Shown here in pieces: positions 8,876 to 18,670 of a DNA stretch of 64,000 nt; the stretch's first letter is position 1; every line of letters starts with the position of its first letter. The position numbers and the translations under genes were made by a program. Source of the stretch: Curtobacterium sp. VKM Ac-1376 (lineage in GTDB: Bacteria > Actinomycetota > Actinomycetes > Actinomycetales > Microbacteriaceae); assembly GCF_015351025.1 (NCBI RefSeq), contig NZ_JADKRV010000005.1, positions 153,322 through 217,321 on the forward strand. Direction: 5' to 3'. Below the pieces are notes generated by a model. The model made no database searches. It had not been told where the DNA came from and saw only the letters and a list, made by a program, of their open reading frames with translations.

Positions 8876-9580
8876 TCAGGTTCCCGGTGTCGGAGCGGAC
8901 AGGACGAACCCGAAGGCGGCGAAGACGTCACCGTCGTGGGTCGACCGGGGGAACGGCTCCGCCCGGAGTTCGAGCTCGCCGTCGATGACGGACAGGGCGA
9001 GCACGGTCATGGTGCCGGGGCCGCCCTCGGCGACCGCGAAGGTGGTGCCGTCGTGCAGCGCGACCACGAGCCGCTCGGGGCCGCGCGCCATGAACAGGGC
9101 ACGACGGAGCACCCGGACGTGTCGGAGTGCGACGAGTGCGACGCCCTCGTCGAACCCGACGAGGGGTCGGTTTCCGGCGGTCACCACCGTCCGGCCCGCC
9201 TCGGCGCCGTCGGCGGTCGTCGCGCCGACGGTGAAGTCCACCGACTCCCACGCAGCACTGGTGCAGCCGGAGAGGGCGAGCGCGCCCACGGCCGAGCGCC
9301 GACGGTCCACGCGGACGATCGGGGCGTCCGGACCGAGGACCCTGACGGTCCGCGGATCGGGCGCTGGGAACGGGCGGATCCGGCGTGCGCGTTCGGCGCG
9401 GCGTCGGAGGACGCGTTCCGAGGGGCCGCTGGCCCGAGGTGGTGGCGGGGCCGGCGCGGGGGCGGGCTGCGGTGCCGGACTCGCCGGTGCTGGCGCCCGT
9501 ACCGGCACCGGCGCCGGTGCCGGTGCTGCTGCCCGTGCTGGGCGCGGACGGCGACGGAGGTAGGGGTGACCGGAGGTCAT
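8876..9580 (-). CDS. Pro/Ala-rich ter-operon protein of unknown function
   Basis: I do not recognise the family. The 234-residue protein begins MTSGHPYLRRRP, has a low-complexity Pro/Ala/Val stretch to about residue 55, a basic segment (~60-75), then a ~150-residue C-terminal domain of alternating hydrophobic strands (for example ESVDFTVGATTADG, RTVVTAGNRPLVGF, DVFAAFGFVLSA) that looks all-beta, possibly a degenerate TerD-type fold. No signal peptide or lipobox is convincing. The ATG overlaps the preceding terD stop (ATGA), so it belongs to the operon. Function should be linked to the enzymes or TerD proteins flanking it. Confidence 0.7.
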   Translation of the reverse strand: MTSGHPYLRRRPRPARAAAPAPAPVPVRAPAPASPAPQPAPAPAPPPPRASGPSERVLRRRAERARRIRPFPAPDPRTVRVLGPDAPIVRVDRRRSAVGALALSGCTSAAWESVDFTVGATTADGAEAGRTVVTAGNRPLVGFDEGVALVALRHVRVLRRALFMARGPERLVVALHDGTTFAVAEGGPGTMTVLALSVIDGELELRAEPFPRSTHDGDVFAAFGFVLSAPTPGT

Positions 9581-10137
9581 CGGGCCCGGCCGATACCGTG
9601 GTCCGTCCGGAGCCCGGTCAGCCCGGTGGTGTAGCCCTGACCGACCGCGCGGAACTTCCACTCGGCCCGATGCCGGTAGAGCTCACCGAGGATCACGGCG
9701 TCGATCGTGTGGTTGCGCTCGGAGGGCAGCGGGAACTGCACGAGCTCACGGCCGTCGGGGGCGCTCACACGGATCGTCATCGACCGGACCGAGCCGAGGT
9801 CGCGGGGCGAGCGGGGATCGGGATCGAGGTAGACCGCGAAGACGATCTTGTCGACGACGTCCGGCACGCTCACCAGGTCGACGTCGATCTCCTCATGGTC
9901 GGAATCGTCGAGGTAGCGCACGGAGGAGTCGGCGCTCTCGATCTGGTTGAAGAACACCAGGTCGTCATCGGAGAGCACCCGGCCCTCGGCGTCGCACACG
10001 ATGGCGACGGGGACGAGCTCGGCGGAGGGTCCACGGCTTGCGATCTGGTCCCAGGCGATACCGACGACCACGGCATCGAGCCCGGGGTTCTCCGCCGTGA
10101 GCGCCGCGTTCGCGCCCGGGACGAGCCGTCCGGTCAC
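9577..10137 (-). CDS. divergent TerD-family protein
   Basis: TerD-like protein of 186 residues. The C-terminal family signature AEWKFRAVGQGYTTGLTGL is intact and LVFFNQIESADSSVRY matches the middle motif. However, the acidic GDNRTG-GDDE calcium-binding loop of canonical TerD is replaced by LDDSDHEEIDVDL, so metal binding is probably altered. It lacks the usual N-terminal LxKGxNLSLT block, beginning MTGRLVPGANAALT instead. GTGA start overlaps the XpaC-like gene upstream, and its own stop overlaps the next gene. Confidence 0.85.
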   Translation of the reverse strand: MTGRLVPGANAALTAENPGLDAVVVGIAWDQIASRGPSAELVPVAIVCDAEGRVLSDDDLVFFNQIESADSSVRYLDDSDHEEIDVDLVSVPDVVDKIVFAVYLDPDPRSPRDLGSVRSMTIRVSAPDGRELVQFPLPSERNHTIDAVILGELYRHRAEWKFRAVGQGYTTGLTGLRTDHGIGRAR

Positions 10138-10694
10138 GAGTCTGCTCCGCCGAGTCGGAGGCCGGGGTCGCCGTCCCCCAGGCGGTCTCGGAGGAACCGG
10201 CCGTGCGTCGACAGTTCTGCGATGGCTCCGCTCCTGATCTGTTCGTGCATGTCGTCCACGGTCTCGGCGACGACGTCCAGCTGCTCGGCGAGCGTGCGGG
10301 TCGCAGCGCTGTCCTCGGTGCGGTCCTCCGGCGGGAGTGAGCGGTAGGTGCGGACCGGCGACGGCACGTAGTCGTCGACGATCGCCTGGAACAGGTACCG
10401 CTGCTCGGTGGAGGCACCGCGCGCGACGACGGTGTCGGCCGCTTCGCGGAGCAGGTCCTCGACGTGCCGGATCCGCGAGGACACGACCGTCGGGAGCTCG
10501 GCACCCGCCGCACGGACCAGCGCACGGAGGTCGTCGAGACCAGCCGAGGCTGCGTGGTCGTCCGCCGGCCCGCCTGCACCGCGGACGTCGATCCGCGCCG
10601 CGGCCGCGGCCGCGACCGAGGACGGGGTGGTGATGGTCGAATCCGGTTCGCGGTCGTCGTCGCGGCCGAACAGCGCGCGCAGACGATCACGCAC
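10134..10694 (-). CDS. XpaC-like TelA-partner protein
   Basis: Cytoplasmic helical protein of 186 residues with a charged, low-complexity first 40 residues, then helices LDDLRALVRAAGAELP, IRHVEDLLREAADTVV, YLFQAIVDDYVPSPVRTY and a terminal amphipathic helix. Arrangement and position next to TelA recall the XpaC/YceG-type proteins that accompany TelA in many genomes, but the match is by context and helix pattern only. GTG start 18 nt after the TelA stop. Confidence 0.6.
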   Translation of the reverse strand: MRDRLRALFGRDDDREPDSTITTPSSVAAAAAARIDVRGAGGPADDHAASAGLDDLRALVRAAGAELPTVVSSRIRHVEDLLREAADTVVARGASTEQRYLFQAIVDDYVPSPVRTYRSLPPEDRTEDSAATRTLAEQLDVVAETVDDMHEQIRSGAIAELSTHGRFLRDRLGDGDPGLRLGGADS

Positions 10695-10712
10695 TGCGGT
10701 CGACCGTCCGGA

Positions 10713-11933
10713 TCATCGGCTGATCGAGCGCGGGTCGTCGTCGGTCTGCCGCGCGCGCTCCAGGTAGGGCTTGGCGCGCTGGATGCCGGATTCGAGCGCG
10801 GAGACGGTCGACGCCATGTTCTGCGCGGCCTCGGAGCGGAACGAGTCGATGGCGTCCATCGTCTGGAAGACGTTGTCGAACGCCCGCTGCAGGGTCTCGA
10901 CACTGACGCCCGAGTTGGTCGCCTGCTGGTGGATGCGCGTGGTCTGGTCGCGGAGCATCTCGCTCGTCTGCAGGATCATGGCGTTGGTCGTGTTGTTGAC
11001 CGCGTCGATCTGGTCGAGCACCATCTTCTGGTTCGCGAGCGCCTGCGCGACCACGACGGCCGTGCGGAGCGCGGCGATGGTGGTGGTCCGCGCGCGCTCC
11101 ACGCCCTTGATGAGCTCGGTGTTGTTCTTGCGGACCAGGTCCATCGCCAGGTACCCCTGCACCGAGACGGCGAGCTGCGTGAGGATGTCCTGGTGGCGCT
11201 GCCGCACCGGGAAGAGCACGTCGGACTCGAGCTTCTGTGCCTCGTCCGTGCGACCGGAGTTCCGGAGCCCTTCGACCTTCGTCACCGTCGCCGCGTCGAG
11301 TGCCTTCGCGAACACGGCGTACTCGCTCAGCTGCTGCATGGTCTCCCACAGCTGCACCTTCTCGTCAGCGAGCGTGGCGTTGTCCTTGCGGAGCTCGTCC
11401 TGACCGGCCATCAGCGACTTGATGATGTGGTCGAGCTGGGTCTGCGCGGACTCGTACCGCTGGAAGTACTTGGCGAGCTTGTTGCCACCCGGGATGAGCC
11501 CGAGGATCTTCCGGCCGGTGCTGAGGTCGGCCTGGTTCGGCGTCAGGTCCTCCACCGTCGACCGGAGTTCGCCGAGCGTCGTCGCCACCTTGACCTGGGC
11601 GCCGTCCCCGGTGCGCTTGGCACCCGCCACCGACGTCTGCGACCGCTCGAGCATGCGCGACGAGAACCCGCCGGACCGCGCGATCTCCGTGCCGGCGATC
11701 GTGGTGATCCCGTCGACCTTCTCCGTGAACGCCGGCGACCTCGGATCGAGCGAGGCGACCTCATCCACGAACTGTCGCGCCTGCTCGGCGATCTGGGACT
11801 GCCGATCGGGGTCGACCGGCACCATCCCGGGCGCGTCGTCGGGGGTCACGACCTCGGCGGACTCGGCGGGACGGAGGACGAGTGCGTCCTCGGACGGGTC
11901 GGTCGGTTCCGGCGGAGCGAGCGGTCCGGGCAT
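10713..11933 (-). CDS. telA: toxic anion resistance protein TelA
   Basis: TelA/YceH-family helical protein, 406 aa, linked to tellurite, antibiotic and osmotic stress tolerance. The core is unmistakable: LIPGGNKLAKYFQRYESAQ (~165), repeated coiled-coil helices (LDHIIKSLMAGQDELRKDNA), and LDQIDAVNNTTNAMILQTSE (~330). Start ATG (MPGPLAPPEPTDPS) is supported by a GGAG Shine-Dalgarno ~7 nt upstream; the first 40 residues are Pro/Glu-rich and probably disordered. No membrane segment. Lies mid-operon between terD genes and the XpaC-like gene. Confidence 0.92.
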   Translation of the reverse strand: MPGPLAPPEPTDPSEDALVLRPAESAEVVTPDDAPGMVPVDPDRQSQIAEQARQFVDEVASLDPRSPAFTEKVDGITTIAGTEIARSGGFSSRMLERSQTSVAGAKRTGDGAQVKVATTLGELRSTVEDLTPNQADLSTGRKILGLIPGGNKLAKYFQRYESAQTQLDHIIKSLMAGQDELRKDNATLADEKVQLWETMQQLSEYAVFAKALDAATVTKVEGLRNSGRTDEAQKLESDVLFPVRQRHQDILTQLAVSVQGYLAMDLVRKNNTELIKGVERARTTTIAALRTAVVVAQALANQKMVLDQIDAVNNTTNAMILQTSEMLRDQTTRIHQQATNSGVSVETLQRAFDNVFQTMDAIDSFRSEAAQNMASTVSALESGIQRAKPYLERARQTDDDPRSISR

Positions 11934-11980
11934 CGGTGGGTCTCCTGGTCTGGGGCGGGTGCGGTGGTGGACGGGCCGGA

Positions 11981-12559
11981 TCAGCCGAGCTGGACGCCGA
12001 AGTCGGTCGCGATGCCGGCGAGGCCCGTGGTGTAGCCCTGCCCGACCGCGCGGAACTTCCACTCGGCGCCGTTGCGGTAGATCTCCGAGAAGATCATCGC
12101 GGTCTCCGGCGCGGCGTCCTCGGAGAGGTCGAACCGCACGATCTCGGTGCCGTCCTGGTCGAGCACGCGGGAGTAGGCGCTGCGCACCTGGCCGAAGTTC
12201 TGACGGCGTGCCTCGCCCTGGTCGATCGACACGACGATGACGACACGGTCGACCTCCGCTGGCAGGGTCTGCAGGTCGATGACGATCTGTTCGTCGTCGC
12301 CCTCGCCCTGGCCGGTGCGGTTGTCGCCCTTGTGCTCGACCGAGCCGTCGGAGCTGCGTGGCTGGTTGTAGAAGATGAAGTCCGAGTCGGAGCGCACCTT
12401 GCCGTTCGCACCGATCAGGAGCGCTGAGGCGTCCAGGTCGAACTGCTCACCGGAAGTGGTGCGCGGGTCCCAGCCCAGGCCGACGGTCGCGACGGTGAGT
12501 CCGGGGCTGGTCTTGGTGAGCGAGAGGTTGTTGCCCTTCGCGAGGGAGAGGCCTGCCAT
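11981..12559 (-). CDS. terD: TerD-family protein (third canonical copy)
   Basis: Cytoplasmic Ca2+-binding TerD-fold protein, 192 aa. It starts MAGLSLAKGNNLSLTKTSPG with SD AAAGGA 6 nt before the ATG. It has the domain landmarks in order: VGLGWDPRT, FDLDASALLIGANGKV, FIFYNQPRSSDGSV, acidic loop GDNRTGQGEGDDEQI, and AEWKFRAVGQGYTTGLAG. Very similar to the next gene upstream, indicating tandem duplication. TerD proteins are thought to form membrane-associated complexes with TerC (family knowledge). Confidence 0.95.
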   Translation of the reverse strand: MAGLSLAKGNNLSLTKTSPGLTVATVGLGWDPRTTSGEQFDLDASALLIGANGKVRSDSDFIFYNQPRSSDGSVEHKGDNRTGQGEGDDEQIVIDLQTLPAEVDRVVIVVSIDQGEARRQNFGQVRSAYSRVLDQDGTEIVRFDLSEDAAPETAMIFSEIYRNGAEWKFRAVGQGYTTGLAGIATDFGVQLG

Positions 12560-12588
12560 GATCGGTCCTTTCGGTTGGGGGAAAGCGG

Positions 12589-13170
12589 TCAGTCGAGGAC
12601 GACGCCGTAGTCGGTCGCCACGCCGAGGAGGCCCGTGGCGTAGCCCTGGCCGACCGCGCGGAACTTCCACTCGCTGCCGTACCGGTAGATCTCGGAGAAG
12701 ATCATGCCGGTCTCGGAAGCGGCGTCCTCTGTCAGGTCGAACCGCACGACCTCGTTGCCGGTCTCGTCGTTCACGACACGGCAGAACGCGCCGCGGACCT
12801 GCCCGAAGTTCTGGCGGCGAGCGTCGGCCTGGTCGATCGTGACGACGATGACGACGCGTTCGACGTCGGCAGCGACGCGATCGAGGTCGATGAGGATCTG
12901 CTCGTCGTCACCCTCGCCCTCACCGGTGCGGTTGTCGCCCTGGTGCACGACGGAACCGTCGGCGGACGCGAGCTGGTTGTAGAAGATGAAGTCGTCGTTC
13001 GACCGGACCTTGCCGGTCGCGGCGACCAGCAGCGCTGAGGCGTCGAGGTCGAACTGCTCGCCGGCCGTCGTACGAGGATCCCAGCCCAGTCCGATCATGG
13101 CGCGGCTGAGGGTCGGGTCCGTCTTCGTGAGCGAGAGGTTGGTGCCCTTGGACAGGGAGAGCGAAGCCAT
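12589..13170 (-). CDS. terD: TerD-family protein (second canonical copy)
   Basis: TerD-fold protein of 193 residues starting MASLSLSKGTNLSLTKTDP. It carries FDLDASALLVAATGKV, FIFYNQLASADGSV, the calcium loop GDNRTGEGEGDDEQI and the terminal SEWKFRAVGQGYATGL. Closely parallels the gene immediately downstream over its whole length, so the pair arose by tandem duplication. Twenty-nine nt separate its stop from the next ATG. Confidence 0.95.
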   Translation of the reverse strand: MASLSLSKGTNLSLTKTDPTLSRAMIGLGWDPRTTAGEQFDLDASALLVAATGKVRSNDDFIFYNQLASADGSVVHQGDNRTGEGEGDDEQILIDLDRVAADVERVVIVVTIDQADARRQNFGQVRGAFCRVVNDETGNEVVRFDLTEDAASETGMIFSEIYRYGSEWKFRAVGQGYATGLLGVATDYGVVLD

Positions 13171-13192
13171 CAGGAGTTCTCCGTTCGGGTGA

Positions 13193-13780
13193 TCAGAGTG
13201 CAGCGGTCGCCGGGGCGACCAGGTCCTGCACGGTGCGACCGTTCGCGCGCTCACCGATCGCCGTGAACGTCCATCCTGCTCCGGTCCGTGCGACCTTCGC
13301 CATCACCATCGCGGTGTGGGTGCCGGACTCGGTCAGCTGGTAGCGGACGACCTCGGGAGAACCGGCCGTCGAGTCGTCGACGACTCGACAGAACGCGTTC
13401 TGCACGTTGTCGAACGTCTGCCGGCTGTAGCTGCTGATCACGAAGACGATCTGGGCCACGGTGCTGTGCACCGCGCCGAGGTCGATCCGGATGGTCTCGT
13501 CGTCGCCGTCGCCGGCACCGGTGAGGTTGTCACCGGTGTGCTGTGCCGAGCCGTCCTTGCTGCGGAGCTGGTTGAACCAGACGTAGTCGACCGCGGTGCC
13601 CTGGGCATCGAAGAAGATCGCCGATGCGTCGAGGTCGACCTCGGCCTCTTTCCGGCCGCCGAACAGGCCGCGCTTCGCCGCGACGGCGTCCCAGCCGAGG
13701 CCGAGCCGGACGCGCGACAGTGCGCTGCCGTCGGACTTCGTCAGGGAGAGTGCCTGACCCTTCTGGAGGCTGAGACCCAT
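13193..13780 (-). CDS. terD: TerD-family protein (first copy, TerZ-like)
   Basis: TerD-fold protein of 195 residues, the most diverged of the three canonical copies. Starts MGLSLQKGQALSLTKSDG, with VDLDASAIFFDAQG, VWFNQLRSKDGSAQH, the calcium loop GDNLTGAGDGDDETI and TGAGWTFTAIGERANGRT in place of WKFRAVGQGY. An insertion AVAAKRGLFGGRKEAE follows the GLGWD motif. It is directly downstream of the TerC gene. Confidence 0.92.
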   Translation of the reverse strand: MGLSLQKGQALSLTKSDGSALSRVRLGLGWDAVAAKRGLFGGRKEAEVDLDASAIFFDAQGTAVDYVWFNQLRSKDGSAQHTGDNLTGAGDGDDETIRIDLGAVHSTVAQIVFVISSYSRQTFDNVQNAFCRVVDDSTAGSPEVVRYQLTESGTHTAMVMAKVARTGAGWTFTAIGERANGRTVQDLVAPATAAL

Positions 13781-13828
13781 GGGAGAACCTTTCGTGGTGG
13801 TGGTGGTGTGTCGTGACCCGGTCGCCGC

Positions 13829-14956
13829 TCAGCGGGAGAGGACGGACGGCTCGGGGCGTTCGTCGGCGTGCGTCTTCCGACGGTTGCGGACGACCGAGGA
13901 GATGAACGCGGCCAGGATGAAGACCACGCCGATCAGGCCGGTGACGATCTCGTTGACCTCGGTCGTGATGGTCACGAGCAGGATCACGGCGAGCGCGCCG
14001 ATCGCCCAGTGCGCGCCGTGGTCGAGGTACTCGAACTCGTCGAGCGTGCCCTGACGGACGAAGAACACCGTCAGCGATCGGACGAACATTGCACCGATCA
14101 GTCCCAGGCCGAGCGCGATGATGATCGGGTCGGCGGTGATCGCGAAGGCGCCGATGACCCCGTCGAAGGAGAACGACGCGTCGATGACCTCGAGGTAGAG
14201 GAAGAGCAGGAACGCGGCGCGCCCGGTGACTTGGCCCAACCGGCGCTTCCCGGCGATGCGACCAGCCTCGGCGACCATCTCGTCGGCGCTGTCGAGGGAG
14301 TTCCCGTCGTCGTCGGGGTCACCGACGTCGAACAGACCGCCGAGGCCCGTGACCAGGAAGTAGGTCACGAGGCCGGCGATGCCCGAGACGAGCACGATCG
14401 CCTGGTGGTCGCCCGAGGTGGCCCCGAACAGGGCGAGCAGCGCGAGGGCGACGATGACGTTCACCATCGGCAGGCGGCCGACGAAGTGCAGCGGGCGCTC
14501 GAGCCACTTGAGCCAGAGGATGTCGCGGTCCTCGAACATGAAGTCGAGGAAGATCATGAGCAGGAACATCCCGCCGAACGCGGCGATCTGCGGGTGCGCC
14601 TCGTGGAGCAGGTAGGCGTACGTGCCGGGCTCCTCGATCGAGCCCTTCTCAAGCGCGAGCTGGATCGACTCGACCGGGCTGAGGTGCGCGGTGACGGCGA
14701 CGATGAGCAGCGGGAAGAGGACGCGCATGCCGAAGACGGCGATGACGATGCCGACCGTCAGGAACATCTTCTGCCAGAACGGGCTCATCCGTTCGAGGAT
14801 GCGGGCGTTCACCACGGCGTTGTCGAAGCTGAGGCTGATCTCGAGCACGCCGAGGATCAGCGTGATGACGACAGCGCTCCAGCTGCCGTAGATCAGCGCG
14901 GTTGCGAGGGCGAGGACGGTGATCACGAGGGACCACCCGAAGGTCTTCAAGAACAC
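13829..14956 (-). CDS. terC: TerC-family (DUF475) integral membrane protein
   Basis: Polytopic membrane protein of 375 residues, first gene of the ter operon. It has the TerC helices ITLILGVLEISLSFDNAVVN (~30-50) and YLEVIDASFSFDGVIGAFA (~245), each carrying the paired acidic/Asn residues of this metal-transport superfamily; about eight to nine hydrophobic segments can be counted. The central cytosolic loop is Asp-rich (DVGDPDDDGNSLDS). GTG start chosen: a GGGAG lies ~10 nt upstream and the sequence begins VFLKTFGWS. Expected role: anchoring TerD/TelA stress complexes or moving a metal ion. Confidence 0.9.
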   Translation of the reverse strand: MFLKTFGWSLVITVLALATALIYGSWSAVVITLILGVLEISLSFDNAVVNARILERMSPFWQKMFLTVGIVIAVFGMRVLFPLLIVAVTAHLSPVESIQLALEKGSIEEPGTYAYLLHEAHPQIAAFGGMFLLMIFLDFMFEDRDILWLKWLERPLHFVGRLPMVNVIVALALLALFGATSGDHQAIVLVSGIAGLVTYFLVTGLGGLFDVGDPDDDGNSLDSADEMVAEAGRIAGKRRLGQVTGRAAFLLFLYLEVIDASFSFDGVIGAFAITADPIIIALGLGLIGAMFVRSLTVFFVRQGTLDEFEYLDHGAHWAIGALAVILLVTITTEVNEIVTGLIGVVFILAAFISSVVRNRRKTHADERPEPSVLSR

Positions 14957-15029
14957 GTGTGACGATCTCCCGTTGTGCTTCAGCCAGCAGCGTTGCGGGA
15001 CTGATGCGTGGATCGGCCCCCAACGCGAG

Positions 15030-15035
15030 ATGCTA
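15030..15035 (-). promoter_or_regulatory. candidate ter operon -10
   Basis: TAGCAT on the minus strand; its TAG is the stop codon of the upstream exonuclease gene. It would give a ~65-nt leader before terC. Only this box is visible; no clear -35 or operator was recognised. Confidence 0.3.
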
Positions 15036-15788
15036 CATGCTCCCGCTGGCGTTCCGGTGGGGCCAGCGGCCGTCAGCGGTGAAGGACGGGTCGCGCTTCT
15101 TGCGCATGTACTCCTGGAACGAGTTGGCCTGCTCTGCGCACCAGCCGATCTGCTTGCGGTGGAGTTCCTCGGCGGAGACGCCGAGTTCGTCCTGGTACTT
15201 GCCGGCGATGGCCTGTGCGACTCGTCCGGCAGCGATGGCGTCCGCACCGGCGTCGTGCGCGTCGTCGAGGGTGACGCCGTAGAGCTCCGACGCGGCCTCG
15301 AGCGTGCGCTTGCCCTTGCGGAACGTGTCGAGCGCCTTGTCGATCACCAGCGGGTCGACGACGTTGCCGATGACGGGGGACGCGAAGCCGTGGCGTCTTG
15401 CCTCTCTGTCGAGCACGGTGAGGTCGTACGGGGCGTTGTAGATCACGAGTGGGATGCCACGGGCGAACACGGCTTCGATCGCGGCGATGATCTCCGCCAC
15501 GACCTCGGCCGCCGGGCGCCCCTCGGCCTGGGCACGCTCGGTGGTGTAGCCGTGCACCGCCGCGGCGCCCTCGGGGATCGGGACGCCGGGGTCGGCGACC
15601 CAGGCGCCCTCGGCGATGGAGGCGCCGGTCATGTCGATCAGGCCGACGTGCGCCGTGACGATCCGGGCCGTCTCGACGTCGACGCCCGTGGTCTCGAGGT
15701 CGAACACACCCAGCGCGTGCCACCACGGCCGACCGGTGAGGTCCTGGGCGGGGGGCGGTGCGTCGAGCTGCGCTGTGGGGAACGTCAC
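15033..15788 (-). CDS. DnaQ-like 3'-5' exonuclease
   Basis: DEDDh-family exonuclease of 251 residues, like the epsilon proofreading subunit. Exo I is FDLETTGVD (~29-37), Exo II lies in IYNAPYDLTVL (~118), and Exo III is HDAGADA with the catalytic His and Asp (~182). The C-terminal ~50 residues (EELHRKQIGWCAEQANSFQE) are a conserved tail of actinobacterial exonucleases. GTG start, leaderless, with TAGCCT 6 nt upstream. Whether it proofreads for Pol III or acts in repair cannot be told from here. Confidence 0.88.
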   Translation of the reverse strand: MTFPTAQLDAPPPAQDLTGRPWWHALGVFDLETTGVDVETARIVTAHVGLIDMTGASIAEGAWVADPGVPIPEGAAAVHGYTTERAQAEGRPAAEVVAEIIAAIEAVFARGIPLVIYNAPYDLTVLDREARRHGFASPVIGNVVDPLVIDKALDTFRKGKRTLEAASELYGVTLDDAHDAGADAIAAGRVAQAIAGKYQDELGVSAEELHRKQIGWCAEQANSFQEYMRKKRDPSFTADGRWPHRNASGSM

Positions 15789-15794
15789 GCGGTC

Positions 15795-15800
15795 AGGCTA
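15795..15800 (-). promoter_or_regulatory. -10 box of the exonuclease gene, leaderless
   Basis: TAGCCT on the minus strand, 6 nt before the GTG start. Confidence 0.45.
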
Positions 15801-15823
15801 ACGGGACGCACCGACACGACCCG

Positions 15824-17551
<1,728 letters not shown>

Positions 17552-17581
17552 CGACGGGCCGGTGGACGGCCCGCCCCGGAC

Positions 17582-17587
17582 ACGATA
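17582..17587 (-). promoter_or_regulatory. candidate treS -10
   Basis: TATCGT on the minus strand about 30 nt before the treS ATG, in the 96-bp divergent gap shared with the alpha/beta hydrolase gene. Confidence 0.35.
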
Positions 17588-17634
17588 GGCGCGCAATGCT
17601 CCGGGTGTCCGGGGTTTCGTGACGTCGGTTTCCA

Positions 17635-17640
17635 TAGACT
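17635..17640 (+). promoter_or_regulatory. -10 box of alpha/beta hydrolase, leaderless
   Basis: TAGACT, 7 nt before the ATG; no SD. Confidence 0.45.
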
Positions 17641-17647
17641 GGCGCGG

Positions 17648-18670
17648 ATGCAACCGCCCGTGCTCTCCCCGTACCAGTCGCTGATGGCCGCCACCCCGGT
17701 CGTGCACCGGGCTGTCCAGGTCGACGGGGGGACCACGCACTACTGGGTCTACGGGCCAGAGGACGCCGATCGGACCGTCCTCGCGGTGCACGGGTTCCGC
17801 GGGGACCACCACGGGCTCGAGACCATCGCGGCCCACCTGGAGGGCGTCCGCGTGATCGTGCCGGACCTGCCCGGCTTCGGCGTGTCCGATCCGCTGCCGG
17901 TCTCGGACATCGACTCCTACGTCGGATGGCTGACCGGGTTCCACGCCGTCCTCGGCCTCGGGAGCGACACCGTCGTGCTCGGCCACTCCTTCGGTTCCAT
18001 CGTGGTGTCGGCGACCGTCGCCGCGGGACTCGACACCGGCCTGCTCGTACTCGTGAACCCGATCGCCGCCCCGGCGCTGCAGGGCCCCCGCGCCGTCGGT
18101 ACTGCCATCGCCATCGGGTACTACCGCGCCGGCGCGGTGCTGCCGAAGCCGGTCGGGCTCGGGATCCTGCGGAACGGCGCGATCGTGCGGGCCATGAGCG
18201 TCGCCATGCTGAAGTCGCACGACCCGGCGGTGCGCCGATGGGTGCACGACCAGCACGACCGGTACTTCTCGGCCTTCGCGAACCGCACGAGCGTGCTCGA
18301 GGCGTTCCGCACCTCGGTCACCCACGACGTCTCGGAGTACGCCGACCGCATCCGTGTCCCGGTCCTGCTCATCGCTGCCGAGCACGACGACATCACGGCC
18401 GTGGCCGAGCAGCGCGCGCTGGCCTCGCGACTGCGTGACGCCGAGCTCGTGGTGATCCCGGGCGTCGGTCACCTGGTGCACTACGAGACGCCGGCGCCGG
18501 CGGCTGCCGCGGTGCTGCGCCGGATGGGGGACACACCCGCACGCGGTGGGCGCGGCCGCGCCGGGAAGGCGAGCCGGGCGTCGGGCGCATTCCGGGCCTC
18601 CCGGGGGACCGCGAAGCCGACGGACGTGACCCGCGGGCCCGACGCCACGAGCGCGGGGGACGCGTCGTGA
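17648..18670 (+). CDS. alpha/beta-fold hydrolase
   Basis: Alpha/beta hydrolase of 340 residues. The oxyanion region VLAVHGFRGDHHG (~45), nucleophile elbow GHSFGS (~115, Ser), acid in AEHDDITAV (~245) and catalytic His in GVGHLVHYE (~280) are all present. The last ~45 residues are Arg/Ala/Gly-rich, basic and probably disordered. Substrate unknown. Its stop overlaps the glycosyltransferase start (GTGA), so the pair is translationally coupled and may act on one cell-surface or glycolipid pathway (inference). Confidence 0.85.
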   Translation: MQPPVLSPYQSLMAATPVVHRAVQVDGGTTHYWVYGPEDADRTVLAVHGFRGDHHGLETIAAHLEGVRVIVPDLPGFGVSDPLPVSDIDSYVGWLTGFHAVLGLGSDTVVLGHSFGSIVVSATVAAGLDTGLLVLVNPIAAPALQGPRAVGTAIAIGYYRAGAVLPKPVGLGILRNGAIVRAMSVAMLKSHDPAVRRWVHDQHDRYFSAFANRTSVLEAFRTSVTHDVSEYADRIRVPVLLIAAEHDDITAVAEQRALASRLRDAELVVIPGVGHLVHYETPAPAAAAVLRRMGDTPARGGRGRAGKASRASGAFRASRGTAKPTDVTRGPDATSAGDAS

